Source: Treponema sp. (GTDB taxonomy: Bacteria; Spirochaetota; Spirochaetia; Treponematales; Treponemataceae). From it: a stretch of 64,000 nt of DNA. The notes under the pieces were generated by a model that ran no database searches, had not been told where the DNA came from, and was given only the letters and a program-made list of their open reading frames with translations. Location: the NCBI GenBank assembly GCA_017484285.1, contig JAFUTH010000024.1, positions 25,714-89,713 on the forward strand. Reading direction: 5' to 3'. Below are positions 44,041 through 51,524 of the stretch, in pieces. How positions within the stretch are numbered: position 1 is the first letter of the stretch; the number at the start of each line of letters is the position of its first letter. Position numbers and translations under genes: made by a program.

Positions 44041-45029
44041 ATCGCTTCCCCCTCAATTTGTAATCTGTGCATTTCGCTCGCATTCCGCAGTTTCCGTACC
44101 ACGCGGAGTTTCGCGCTTCTTGAAGGTGAATTCGTCTTCACTTCTTCCGCGCTCGGCTCTACGGGTTTTCGTGTAAGCACTTCGGCACAGGGCGTTCCTC
44201 CGCACGAGCATTTCGCCTGCTCGCTCGGGCACACGCACTGCTTTCCTAGATTCCGAAAGTAATTCTTTACGATTCGGTCTTCAAGGGAATGGAAGGTGAT
44301 TACCCCCATTTTTCCGCCGACTTGAAGCACATTGAATGCGTCGTGCAAAGCCTGTGGAAGCCGCTTTAGCTCACTGTTCACCGCGATTCTGAGAGCCTGA
44401 AAAGTCCTCGTCGCCGGGTGAATCTGCCCGTGCTTGTAGCCACTCGGAACAGCATTAAAAATGATGTCCGCAAGCTGCTTTGACGATTCGATTCTGCCGC
44501 CAGAACGCGCCTCGACTATCGCATGCGCAATCCGCCGGCTCATCTTCTCGTCGCTGTAGAGATATATCATGTTGGCGAGCTCTTCTTCCCGCCACTCATT
44601 TACAATGTCTGCCGCGCTCTCCCCTTCTTCAAAATTGAGGCGCATATCAAGTTTTTCGTCGTAGCGGAAGGAAAATCCCCTGCCCGATTTTTCGTAGTGA
44701 TACACGCTGATTCCCAAATCAAAAAGAATGAGATTCGGCTTTTCTTTTTCAGCGGGATAGTTCGCATAGAATTCGTTGAACCAGCCGTTATAAAACGCCA
44801 TGCGCTCACCGTACACCGAAAGGCGTTCCCGAGCACGCGCTTGAATCGTTTTATCGCGATCGAGTCCAAGAATGTGAAGGTTTGGAAAAGCAGACAAAAA
44901 TGCGTTCGAGTGACCGCCCTCGCCGAGCGTAGAGTCAATCATAAAAGCATTTTTTTCAAACGGCTCACCAACGGGGCTTAAATATTCCAAGCATTCCGCA
45001 AGCAAGACCGGGGTATGAACGATTTCCAC
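44037..45029 (-). CDS. rsmH: 16S rRNA (cytosine-1402-N4) methyltransferase RsmH
   Basis: 330 residues from a GTG at 45029 (VEIVHTPVLLAECLEYLSP), which matches the usual start of the family and has GGGA upstream; the longer frame to 45071 would run into the inverted-repeat element. SAM-binding region MIDSTLGEGGHSNAFLSAFP, then LGLDRD, FDLGISVYHYEKSGRGFSFR, and ATRTFQALRIAVNSEL, VITFHSLEDRIVK. It methylates C1402 in the ribosomal P site. The C-terminus carries a CSCGGTPCAEVLTRKP motif common in this family. Confidence 0.94.
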   Translation of the reverse strand: MEIVHTPVLLAECLEYLSPVGEPFEKNAFMIDSTLGEGGHSNAFLSAFPNLHILGLDRDKTIQARARERLSVYGERMAFYNGWFNEFYANYPAEKEKPNLILFDLGISVYHYEKSGRGFSFRYDEKLDMRLNFEEGESAADIVNEWREEELANMIYLYSDEKMSRRIAHAIVEARSGGRIESSKQLADIIFNAVPSGYKHGQIHPATRTFQALRIAVNSELKRLPQALHDAFNVLQVGGKMGVITFHSLEDRIVKNYFRNLGKQCVCPSEQAKCSCGGTPCAEVLTRKPVEPSAEEVKTNSPSRSAKLRVVRKLRNASEMHRLQIEGEAI

Positions 45030-45054
45030 CTTTTTACATCCCACATTTTTATTT

Positions 45055-45181
45055 AATCCACAGATATGCACAGATTTTCACAGATTAGGATTTCTCCTTA
45101 TTGGAAGCATTTCGTATTCACCACGAAATCACTCACATAACAAAACATATAATCTGTGGTAATCCTTCTAATCTGTGGATT
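45055..45181. repeat. Inverted repeat of CACAGAT/ATCTGTG words between mraZ and rsmH
   Basis: AATCCACAGAT (45055-45065) and ATCTGTGGATT (45171-45181) are perfect arms, with extra copies inside. The block at 45137-45158 is identical over 22 bp to 30957-30978. The left side of the sequence overlaps the region upstream of the chosen rsmH start. Confidence 0.8.
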
Positions 45182-45190
45182 ATTTTTTTT

Positions 45191-45646
45191 TTAGAAACTG
45201 ATGTTACTTAAAGCCTCAGCCGCTTCTTTGAGTGAGTCTTCATTCTCACCGAGATACTGGCTGTAGGCTTCTGCGTCCCAGAGTTCCATGTATTTGTTGA
45301 TGCCAAGAATCACGCAGTCTTTTGAAAGGTGCGCGTATTCTCGCAGGCTTTGCGGGATAGAAAGACGACCGGCTTTATCGAGTTCCACTTCCTGAGCGGG
45401 CGCGATAAAGTGACGGAGTACAAGCGAATTTCGTGCATTGAACGGAGAAGCTGTCTCCATAATCTTTGACGAAATGTTTTTCCATTCATTGAGGGTATAA
45501 AGCCATAAACAGTGGTCGAAGCTTTGCGTAACGATGAGAACATTCTTGTCTGTTTCAGCAAACAATTCGTTCCGCAACTTTGACGGAAAAAGAACTCTGC
45601 CCTTTTCATCCAATGTGTTGCGGTACTCACCAGTTAACAACTCCAT
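45191..45646 (-). CDS. mraZ: Transcriptional regulator MraZ
   Basis: 151 residues from MELLTGEYRNTLDEKGRVLF, the usual MraZ start. Two AbrB-like halves carry the motifs DEKGRVLFPSKLR and DKAGRLSIPQSLREYA. MraZ forms rings that bind GTGGGA-type direct repeats in its own promoter and represses the division cluster. An in-frame ATG at 45673 would place codons over the operator boxes, so 45646 is preferred. The last box overlaps the start codon. Confidence 0.94.
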   Translation of the reverse strand: MELLTGEYRNTLDEKGRVLFPSKLRNELFAETDKNVLIVTQSFDHCLWLYTLNEWKNISSKIMETASPFNARNSLVLRHFIAPAQEVELDKAGRLSIPQSLREYAHLSKDCVILGINKYMELWDAEAYSQYLGENEDSLKEAAEALSNISF

Positions 45647-45680
45647 ACCACTATTTACCACTTTACCCCACAATTTCCCA
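45646..45680 (-). promoter_or_regulatory. MraZ operator: four direct repeats spaced 10 bp
   Basis: On the minus strand TGGGA (45680-45676), TGGGG (45670-45666), TGGTA (45660-45656) and TGGTA (45650-45646), each separated by five bases. The first two match the TGGG[AG] consensus and the last two are degenerate. They run from just after the -10 box to the mraZ start codon, as expected for autorepression. Confidence 0.85.
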
Positions 45681-45690
45681 CTTGATTACC

Positions 45691-45719
45691 ATTTTAGCTT
45701 TCAAAATTAGTAAAGTCAA
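45691..45719 (-). promoter_or_regulatory. Sigma-70 promoter of the mraZ division cluster
   Basis: TTGACT (45719-45714), 17 nt, TAAAAT (45696-45691). Predicted start near 45684, inside or next to the first MraZ box. Confidence 0.8.
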
Positions 45720-45776
45720 CGGAAAAAATACCGATAATGCGAAAAAATGCTTATTTTTTTAGAAGCCGAAAAACAC

Positions 45777-46307
45777 ATGAATGAGATAAAAATCAGAAAC
45801 GCAACGAGCGCAGACGCCGAGAGACTTTTAGAAATCTATGCGTATTATGTTGAGCACACGGCGATTACGTTTGAGTATGATGTGCCCACGCTCGAAGAAT
45901 TCAAAACGCGAATACAGACGACACTCGCGCAGTTTCCGTACCTCTGCCTTGTCTCAGGCGAAAACATCGTCGGATATGCGTATGCGGGGATTTTTCATGA
46001 GCGAGAAGCCTACAAGCACTCAGTGGAGCTTTCGATTTATATTGATAAAAATGAAAAAAAGCACGGATTCGGGCGCGCGCTGTACACGGCACTGGAGCGT
46101 GAGTTACAGGAGCGCGGGATATATAATCTCTATGCGTGCATTGCCTATCCGGGCAGCGATGAGGACGAATATCTTACAAAAGACAGTGTGCGTTTTCACG
46201 AGCGGCTGGGATTTTCGGTCGTCGGACGATTTACAAAGTGCGGGCGCAAGTTCAATCGCTGGTACGACATGGTGTACATGGAAAAACTGATTGGCAGCCG
46301 AAACTGA
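45777..46307 (+). CDS. GNAT N-acetyltransferase (phosphinothricin acetyltransferase-like)
   Basis: 176 residues from MNEIKIRNATSADAERLLEI. Acetyl-CoA binding region SIYIDKNEKKHGFGRALYTA (the Q/RxxGxG/A pattern is replaced by KKHGFGRAL), and the C-terminal LGFSVVGRFTKCGRKFNRWYDM typical of the Pat/YncA group, which acetylates amino groups of small amino-acid-like molecules. The in-frame ATG at 45747 gives ten extra residues and cannot be excluded; neither start has a good Shine-Dalgarno. It is divergent from mraZ. Confidence 0.85.
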   Translation: MNEIKIRNATSADAERLLEIYAYYVEHTAITFEYDVPTLEEFKTRIQTTLAQFPYLCLVSGENIVGYAYAGIFHEREAYKHSVELSIYIDKNEKKHGFGRALYTALERELQERGIYNLYACIAYPGSDEDEYLTKDSVRFHERLGFSVVGRFTKCGRKFNRWYDMVYMEKLIGSRN

Positions 46308-46308
46308 T

Positions 46309-46608
46309 TTACAATTCCAGTGCTTCCAGTTCATTGAGCATCGAAAGAATCTGCTCGCGGTTCGTGCCGTCAAAATGCTCTGCTTCGCGGGCAAGACGCA
46401 TGAAAAAATCTTGCATGGAAACAAGTTTTTCCATCGGAACTTTGGCGGGGTAATACTCAATCAGAACACTCCCCGTCACGGGATTATGCTCAACACGCTT
46501 GATTGCATCGCTCTTTTTAAGAATAGCCTGTGCCTTTTCGACTAAATCCGCTTCTTTGAAAACAGGCGCACGAAGCCGAACGCGACCGGGGAAAAAGCTC
46601 GTAATCAT
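46309..46608 (-). CDS. Small HMA-like protein partner of the P-type ATPase
   Basis: 99 residues beginning MITSFFPGRVRLRAPVFKEA, which parallels the N-terminus of the ATPase just upstream (HHSLPGRIRVHYDVREV). Both look like heavy-metal-associated ferredoxin folds that lack the CxxC metal site. The start overlaps the ATPase stop (ATGA), implying coupled, perhaps stoichiometric, synthesis. A soluble regulatory or structural role in the metal exporter is the best guess. Confidence 0.65.
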   Translation of the reverse strand: MITSFFPGRVRLRAPVFKEADLVEKAQAILKKSDAIKRVEHNPVTGSVLIEYYPAKVPMEKLVSMQDFFMRLAREAEHFDGTNREQILSMLNELEALEL

Positions 46609-48695
46609 TTCAAAATTCCCTGCATCGCTTTTACGCTGATTCCGACGGTGGTTGAGTTGTGCAGAACGGCGGCAAGTTGCGGCGTAATGAGACCGAACAC
46701 GCCCAAAATGAGCAGGAGTGAGTTGATTTCAATGATAATCGCGTTGTTTTCGTTGATTTTGCGGACAAGCTCCTGACCAAGCACGCGTGTGACGGCGACA
46801 TTGTGCAAGCCGCCTTCCGTAAGAACGATGTCAGCCGTGTCGCTTGCGATTGAGGAACTGCCCTCGATTGCGATTCCCACATCGGCGGAGCTAAGCGCGG
46901 GCGCGTCGTTTATTCCGTCACCGAGCATAATCACCTTGTTTCCAAGCGATTTTTCTTTTTCGATGAGCGAAACCTTGTCTTCGGGGAGTGCCTGCGCATA
47001 GTATGCGTCAAGACATGCGCTTTCGGCGATTTTCTTTGCCGCGCCCTCGGTGTCGCCCGTAATCATCACGCAACGGCGGATTCCCGTTTTTTTGAGTTGT
47101 TGGATAACTTCTTTTGCTTCGGGGCGCACGGGATCTCCGATGGCAAGCACGCCCGCAAGTTCTCCGTCGTATGAAAGATACAAAAGCGAGCGACCCGTTT
47201 TGAGCGATTCTTCTTGAATCTTCGCGACTTCCTCAGTTTTCGGGATTTTTTCGTCGTCAAAGATAAAATGTGCGCTTCCGATTCTGACTTTTTTGTCGTC
47301 AATGGTAGAAGCGATTCCGTGGGCGACGATGTATTCGACTTTCGTGTGCGTTTCGGGGTGGAACATGCCCTTTTCTTCGGCATGAGCGACCACCGCCCGA
47401 CCGAGCGGATGCGGAAAATGCTCTTCAAGGCACGCCGCCGTCTGCAACACAAAATCTTCGGTGTAATTTTTCATCGGGTAGATTTTTTCAACGACGGGAT
47501 TTGCGTAAGTGAGCGTTCCCGTTTTGTCAAAAATCACCGTTCCCGCCTCGGCACAGGCTTCAAGATACTTCCCGCCCTTCACGCTGATTCCGAGGCTTGC
47601 CGCTTCCTTCATGGCAGAAAGAACGGCAATCGGGGCGGCAAGCTTCATCGCGCACGAATAATCGACCATGAGCGTTGACATGGTTTTCGTGACATTCCGC
47701 GTAAAAAGCCAAGTGAGACCCGCGAGCGCAAAATTAAACGGAACGATTTTTTCTGCCAACGCTTCCGAGCGGCGTTGCACATTCGCCTTTAGATTCTGCG
47801 AATTGTCTATCATCTGAATGATGTTCTGCACCTTTGTGTCGCGACCCGTTGAGCGCGTGCGGATAACAAGCTCACCCTCGCTTAAAATCGTGCCAGCAAA
47901 CACGCCGCTCCCTGCCTTTTTTTCGACTGGAAGCGACTCGCCCGTAATGCTCGCCTGATTCACCATGCCTTCACCGCGTTCAACCATGCCGTCGCACGGA
48001 ATCATACTTCCCTCGCGCACAATCACAAGGTCGTCTTTTTTGAGCGCATCGGCAGGAATCGTTTTTTCTTCGTTTCCGTCAAGAATGTGAACAGGCTCGT
48101 CTGAAATCAAAAGTTTGTGAGCCAAATTTCCGTAAGAAGCGCGTTTTGTGACATCCTCAATGTCCTCGCCCATCTGCAAGAGCATGGAAATGGAACTTGC
48201 CGTGTTCGTATTCCCTGTGAGAGAAGCGACCATGAGTGCCGTGGCATCAAGCATCTGCGTACTGAACAGTTTTCCTTCGTGAACGAAAACCGAAAGCGCG
48301 TCGAGAACGCGGGGAACGATATTCTTAAAAAGAAGGAGTTTTCGCACGGGAAGCGGAAGCATTTTTTTAAAGAAATAATCCATGAGCGTGGAAATAAAAA
48401 TGCTCATAATGCTTTCGGTAATCGGAATCTGCGCGACGGCTTCAAGCAATTTTTCGTCTTCGAGATATTTTGCGCCGAGAGCCTTGAACAGATTTTCGAT
48501 TTCAGCTTGCGAAATGACGGACGGATTGAACATAATAAGATACGAGCCGATGTTTGTGTTCACGGAAATATCAGTGATTCCCTCTTGAACGGCAATCAGG
48601 CTTTGGGCGAGAATAGCCTGCCGTGGAGTGACTTCGCGCACATCATAGTGAACGCGGATTCTCCCCGGCAAGGAATGATGGACAGTGGCAGTCAC
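46605..48695 (-). CDS. P1-type metal ATPase with a non-canonical TM6 motif
   Basis: 696 residues, GTG start five bases after the stop of the upstream small gene. A degenerate N-terminal HMA-like domain (1-80), then MB/MA helices, actuator motif SITGESLPVEK, TM6 region VDYSCAMKLAAPIAVLS, phosphorylation site DKTGTLTYANP, HP locus region EHFPHPLGRAV, and the hinge MLGDGINDAPALSSADVGIA. The usual CPC/SPC of P1B pumps is replaced by YSC at the same place. CtpC-like Mn/Zn exporters are the closest functional guess. The metal cannot be assigned. Confidence 0.9.
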   Translation of the reverse strand: MTATVHHSLPGRIRVHYDVREVTPRQAILAQSLIAVQEGITDISVNTNIGSYLIMFNPSVISQAEIENLFKALGAKYLEDEKLLEAVAQIPITESIMSIFISTLMDYFFKKMLPLPVRKLLLFKNIVPRVLDALSVFVHEGKLFSTQMLDATALMVASLTGNTNTASSISMLLQMGEDIEDVTKRASYGNLAHKLLISDEPVHILDGNEEKTIPADALKKDDLVIVREGSMIPCDGMVERGEGMVNQASITGESLPVEKKAGSGVFAGTILSEGELVIRTRSTGRDTKVQNIIQMIDNSQNLKANVQRRSEALAEKIVPFNFALAGLTWLFTRNVTKTMSTLMVDYSCAMKLAAPIAVLSAMKEAASLGISVKGGKYLEACAEAGTVIFDKTGTLTYANPVVEKIYPMKNYTEDFVLQTAACLEEHFPHPLGRAVVAHAEEKGMFHPETHTKVEYIVAHGIASTIDDKKVRIGSAHFIFDDEKIPKTEEVAKIQEESLKTGRSLLYLSYDGELAGVLAIGDPVRPEAKEVIQQLKKTGIRRCVMITGDTEGAAKKIAESACLDAYYAQALPEDKVSLIEKEKSLGNKVIMLGDGINDAPALSSADVGIAIEGSSSIASDTADIVLTEGGLHNVAVTRVLGQELVRKINENNAIIIEINSLLLILGVFGLITPQLAAVLHNSTTVGISVKAMQGILK

Positions 48696-48700
48696 GGCGA

Positions 48701-48934
48701 TTATGCCTTTGCGCTTTCAGCTTTTTTTGAATTGTTGTATTTTGCCTCAGCCACGATGTCCTCGGCATCTTCTTTTACGCTTTCTGCAAACGCCGCCGCT
48801 TCGTCTTTGAGCTGCAAGCCCTTTCCAACGACAGAAGCACATGCTTTTTTGAACGCTGGACTTTTAATCAATGAAACAGCCGCAACTCCCGCCACAACAC
48901 CAAGACCAAAACAGACCCATTTGTTATTGAACAT
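48701..48934 (-). CDS. PacL/DUF6110-like small membrane protein
   Basis: 77 residues: a Gly/Val-rich N-terminal transmembrane helix (WVCFGLGVVAGVAAVSLIKS) and an Ala/Glu/Lys-rich helix (KGLQLKDEAAAFAESVKEDA, then IVAEAKYNNSKKAES). The build resembles mycobacterial PacL1, encoded next to ctpC and scaffolding that exporter, and the DUF6110 proteins found beside such ATPases (family names from memory). It lacks the His/Asp-rich tail of PacL1. GAGG precedes the ATG. First gene of the ATPase operon. Confidence 0.7.
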   Translation of the reverse strand: MFNNKWVCFGLGVVAGVAAVSLIKSPAFKKACASVVGKGLQLKDEAAAFAESVKEDAEDIVAEAKYNNSKKAESAKA

Positions 48935-49031
48935 AAACGCCTCGTATAAATAATGTAGTGAGAAAAATAGTATTCTCTTTTAATGTACCTGTCAATGACG
49001 TAAGTAACTGTAATCAAACTTAAATTCCCTA

Positions 49032-49060
49032 TTGCTAACATTGAAAAAGCGGTGTATAAC
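49032..49060 (+). promoter_or_regulatory. Promoter of the MMPL operon
   Basis: TTGCTA at 49032-49037, 17 nt, TATAAC at 49055-49060, upstream of the MMPL gene at 49108. Confidence 0.6.
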
Positions 49061-49074
49061 AAAGAGGGAGAAAA

Positions 49075-49094
49075 TTGTTAGCATTGTATAACAA
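49075..49094 (+). promoter_or_regulatory. Operator-like inverted repeat before the MMPL gene
   Basis: TTGTTA (49075-49080), eight bases, TAACAA (49089-49094). It contains GTTAGCAT and TAACA at the same distance as the palindrome before the second ABC gene (60988-61003). It lies downstream of the -10 box, a roadblock position for a repressor. Confidence 0.5.
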
Positions 49095-49107
49095 TTAAAA
49101 GCAGCAT

Positions 49108-51519
49108 ATGAAAGTCACCTACATCAACAAAATCTTTGCAAAACTGGGCGCATGGCAGATTCGTTTCCGCTGGGCGATTCTTTTTGTCATCTGCGCCGTG
49201 TCGGTCGTGTGCTTGACGGGCTTACCCAAACTCACTATGGCGAACAACGAAGAAGACTGGTTTGAGGACTGGGAGCAGGTGAAGGTGGACTCCGACCATT
49301 TCAAGGACATCTTTGGAAGTGACGACTCGATTATGGTCTTGGTGCAGGCGGACGATGTGTTTGCGCCGCGCGTCTTAGCAGCGATTGAACGGCTTGGCGA
49401 ACGGCTTGAAAACGAAGTTCCCTATGCGGACGAAGCCACTTCGATTATGAACATAAAAATCCCCGTCGGCACGGAAGACGCGATTGACATCAGAAATCCG
49501 TTTGAGGACGGAATTCCATCAGACACGGCACAATTGCAGGCAAAAAAAGACTTTATCTTAAGCCGAGAATCCTTGGTGAACAACATCGTCTCTGACGACG
49601 CAAGGGAAACATGGATTTTGCTTTCGCTTGAAAAATACGAGGGCGGCATTGAGTTTGCCACCGAAGCGATTGCCCGCCCTGCGCAAAAAATCATCTTGGA
49701 AGAAGCCGCCCGCTCCGACGGCTCGTACACCTTTAAGCCCACGGGCATGTCCTACAGCGAAATGGAAGAAAACGATGTGGTCGCCCGCGAATGTGCTGTG
49801 CGCGTTTTGAGCGGATTTGCCGTCATGCTCCTCTGCCTCATCCTTTTTGTGCGCTCTCTCCGTGGCGTGATTGTGCCGCTCGTGGCAACCGTCTTAGGGA
49901 TAGGCTCAGTCTTGGGCTTGAGCGCGCACTTGGGCGTGACTGCCGACAGCAACATGATTACGCTCCCGATTTTGCTCGGCATGGCACTTTCGGTGGGCTA
50001 TTCGATTCACTTTGTCAATTCGTTCAGAATGCACTTCCGCCGCACGGGTCTTCGCACCGAGTCGGTCATCAAGGCGGTGGAAGAAACAGGCTGGCCGATT
50101 TTGTTCACGGTGATTACAACGGTCGCCTCGCTCGTGTCTTTTTTGTTTGCGGGTATCGGACCTATCCGCTGGGTGGGCGGCATTTCGTCGTCAATCGTCT
50201 TCGCCGTGTACCTGTATGTCATCGTGTTCATCCCGATTTTGATGAGTTTTGGTGGGGATTTTAAGGGGCAAAGCCCCTTAGGAGAGGGGGTAGCGGAAAA
50301 CGGTAGCACGCTTGCGTGCGGACGGTTGGAGCGAGGGGGAGACTTCCCCCCTTCTGGTGCGACTTCTGCTGACATGGCGTTTGCACGGTTTGGCGAAAAG
50401 GTCACGCGGCATGCAAAACTGGTCGCGCTTGTGTCGGCGCTCGTGATTGCGGCGATGATTCCGGGGATTTTCAGAATCAGCGTGAACATGGACTACACGG
50501 AGATGATGGGCGCGAAGATTCCGTATGTGGCGCGGATTTTGGACATGCTTTCGGGAAAACTCGGTAGCCTCTACAGTTACGATGTGATGATTGAATTTGA
50601 CGACGAGGAAGCGTTTAAGTCGGCGGAGCATTTCCTTGCGCTCGATGCGCTTGAACAGGAACTTGGTCGCTTGGGTCTTACCAAAATTTCGGGCACAAAG
50701 CCGCGCGTCACTTCTGCTTGCGGCATGATGAAAGAAATCAACCGCATGTTTAACGGCGACGACCCGCATTTTTACGCGATAAACACGGACGAGGGCGTTA
50801 TCGCGCAGAACCTGCTTTTTTACGGCGACAGTTTTACGGACTGGTTTGACATCGACAGCGACAATTTTGGCGTTACGCATGTGCATGTGGAACTTGCCGG
50901 CTACGACGCGAACACGATTGTGGGCGACATCAACGGCGCGAAGGCGGCGGCAGAGCGGCTGTTCCCCGGCGCAAAGGTAAGCATTGTGGGCGAGGTGGTG
51001 GAGTACGCGGAGATGAACCACAAACTCGTCACCGCGGAACTAAAATCGTTCAGTTTGTCGTTTGTGATTATCGCGGTCTTGCTGATTCTTGCGTTCTCTA
51101 GCCTTAAAACGGGGCTTATCGGCATGATTCCGAACCTTGCGCCCGTGGTGGTGGTTGGCGGCGTGATGGGCTACGCGGGATTTTCGCTCGACATGCTCAC
51201 CATGACGATTATGCCGATGATTTTAGGCATCGCCGTGGACGACACGATTCACTTTATCAACCACATCAAGTACGAGTTGGAACTGACCGGCGACCTAACG
51301 CAAGCGATTGTCATCAGCTTCCGTGAAATCGGAAAGACGATGGGCATGACCACCTTCATTCTGTGCGCGATGTTCTTCGTGTACCTGTTCAGCCCCTTAA
51401 ACTGCCTTTCGCGCGTGGGCTTGCTCGCAATCGTGGGCTTGGCAAGCGCGCTCATCGCAGACTACACGCTCACCCCCGCGCTGATGTATATAGTACGACC
51501 ATTTACAAAAAGGAGATAA
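49108..51519 (+). CDS. RND-superfamily exporter (MMPL/HAE3 type) with an in-frame repeat insertion
   Basis: 803 residues, twelve transmembrane helices in two halves with large extracytoplasmic loops (residues about 45-225 and 470-640) and the duplicated SSD-like bundles (for example ITLPILLGMALSVGYSIHFV and LTMTIMPMILGIAVDDTIHF, with acidic DD in TM10). HAE3 proteins move lipids or hydrophobic compounds across the inner membrane. Residues about 385-415, in the cytoplasmic loop between TM6 and TM7, are encoded by a palindrome-rich insertion. It is followed after 5 nt by the LolA-like gene. Confidence 0.9.
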   Translation: MKVTYINKIFAKLGAWQIRFRWAILFVICAVSVVCLTGLPKLTMANNEEDWFEDWEQVKVDSDHFKDIFGSDDSIMVLVQADDVFAPRVLAAIERLGERLENEVPYADEATSIMNIKIPVGTEDAIDIRNPFEDGIPSDTAQLQAKKDFILSRESLVNNIVSDDARETWILLSLEKYEGGIEFATEAIARPAQKIILEEAARSDGSYTFKPTGMSYSEMEENDVVARECAVRVLSGFAVMLLCLILFVRSLRGVIVPLVATVLGIGSVLGLSAHLGVTADSNMITLPILLGMALSVGYSIHFVNSFRMHFRRTGLRTESVIKAVEETGWPILFTVITTVASLVSFLFAGIGPIRWVGGISSSIVFAVYLYVIVFIPILMSFGGDFKGQSPLGEGVAENGSTLACGRLERGGDFPPSGATSADMAFARFGEKVTRHAKLVALVSALVIAAMIPGIFRISVNMDYTEMMGAKIPYVARILDMLSGKLGSLYSYDVMIEFDDEEAFKSAEHFLALDALEQELGRLGLTKISGTKPRVTSACGMMKEINRMFNGDDPHFYAINTDEGVIAQNLLFYGDSFTDWFDIDSDNFGVTHVHVELAGYDANTIVGDINGAKAAAERLFPGAKVSIVGEVVEYAEMNHKLVTAELKSFSLSFVIIAVLLILAFSSLKTGLIGMIPNLAPVVVVGGVMGYAGFSLDMLTMTIMPMILGIAVDDTIHFINHIKYELELTGDLTQAIVISFREIGKTMGMTTFILCAMFFVYLFSPLNCLSRVGLLAIVGLASALIADYTLTPALMYIVRPFTKRR
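50262..50352 (+). repeat. Palindrome-rich element inserted in frame within the MMPL gene
   Basis: Three close palindromes: AAGGGGC/GCCCCTT (50263-50279), GCACGC/GCGTGC (50306-50319) and GGGGGA/TCCCCC (about 50335-50350). The encoded stretch (FKGQSPLGEGVAENG, then CGRLERGGDFPPS) is unlike the rest of the protein. The composition is that of intergenic repeats and not of coding DNA. The reading frame is kept. Confidence 0.65.
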
Positions 51520-51524
51520 GCACT

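Noticed and set aside
43708..44262. 184-codon open frame on the plus strand
   Set aside because: Antisense to ftsL-like and rsmH; no Shine-Dalgarno or motif.
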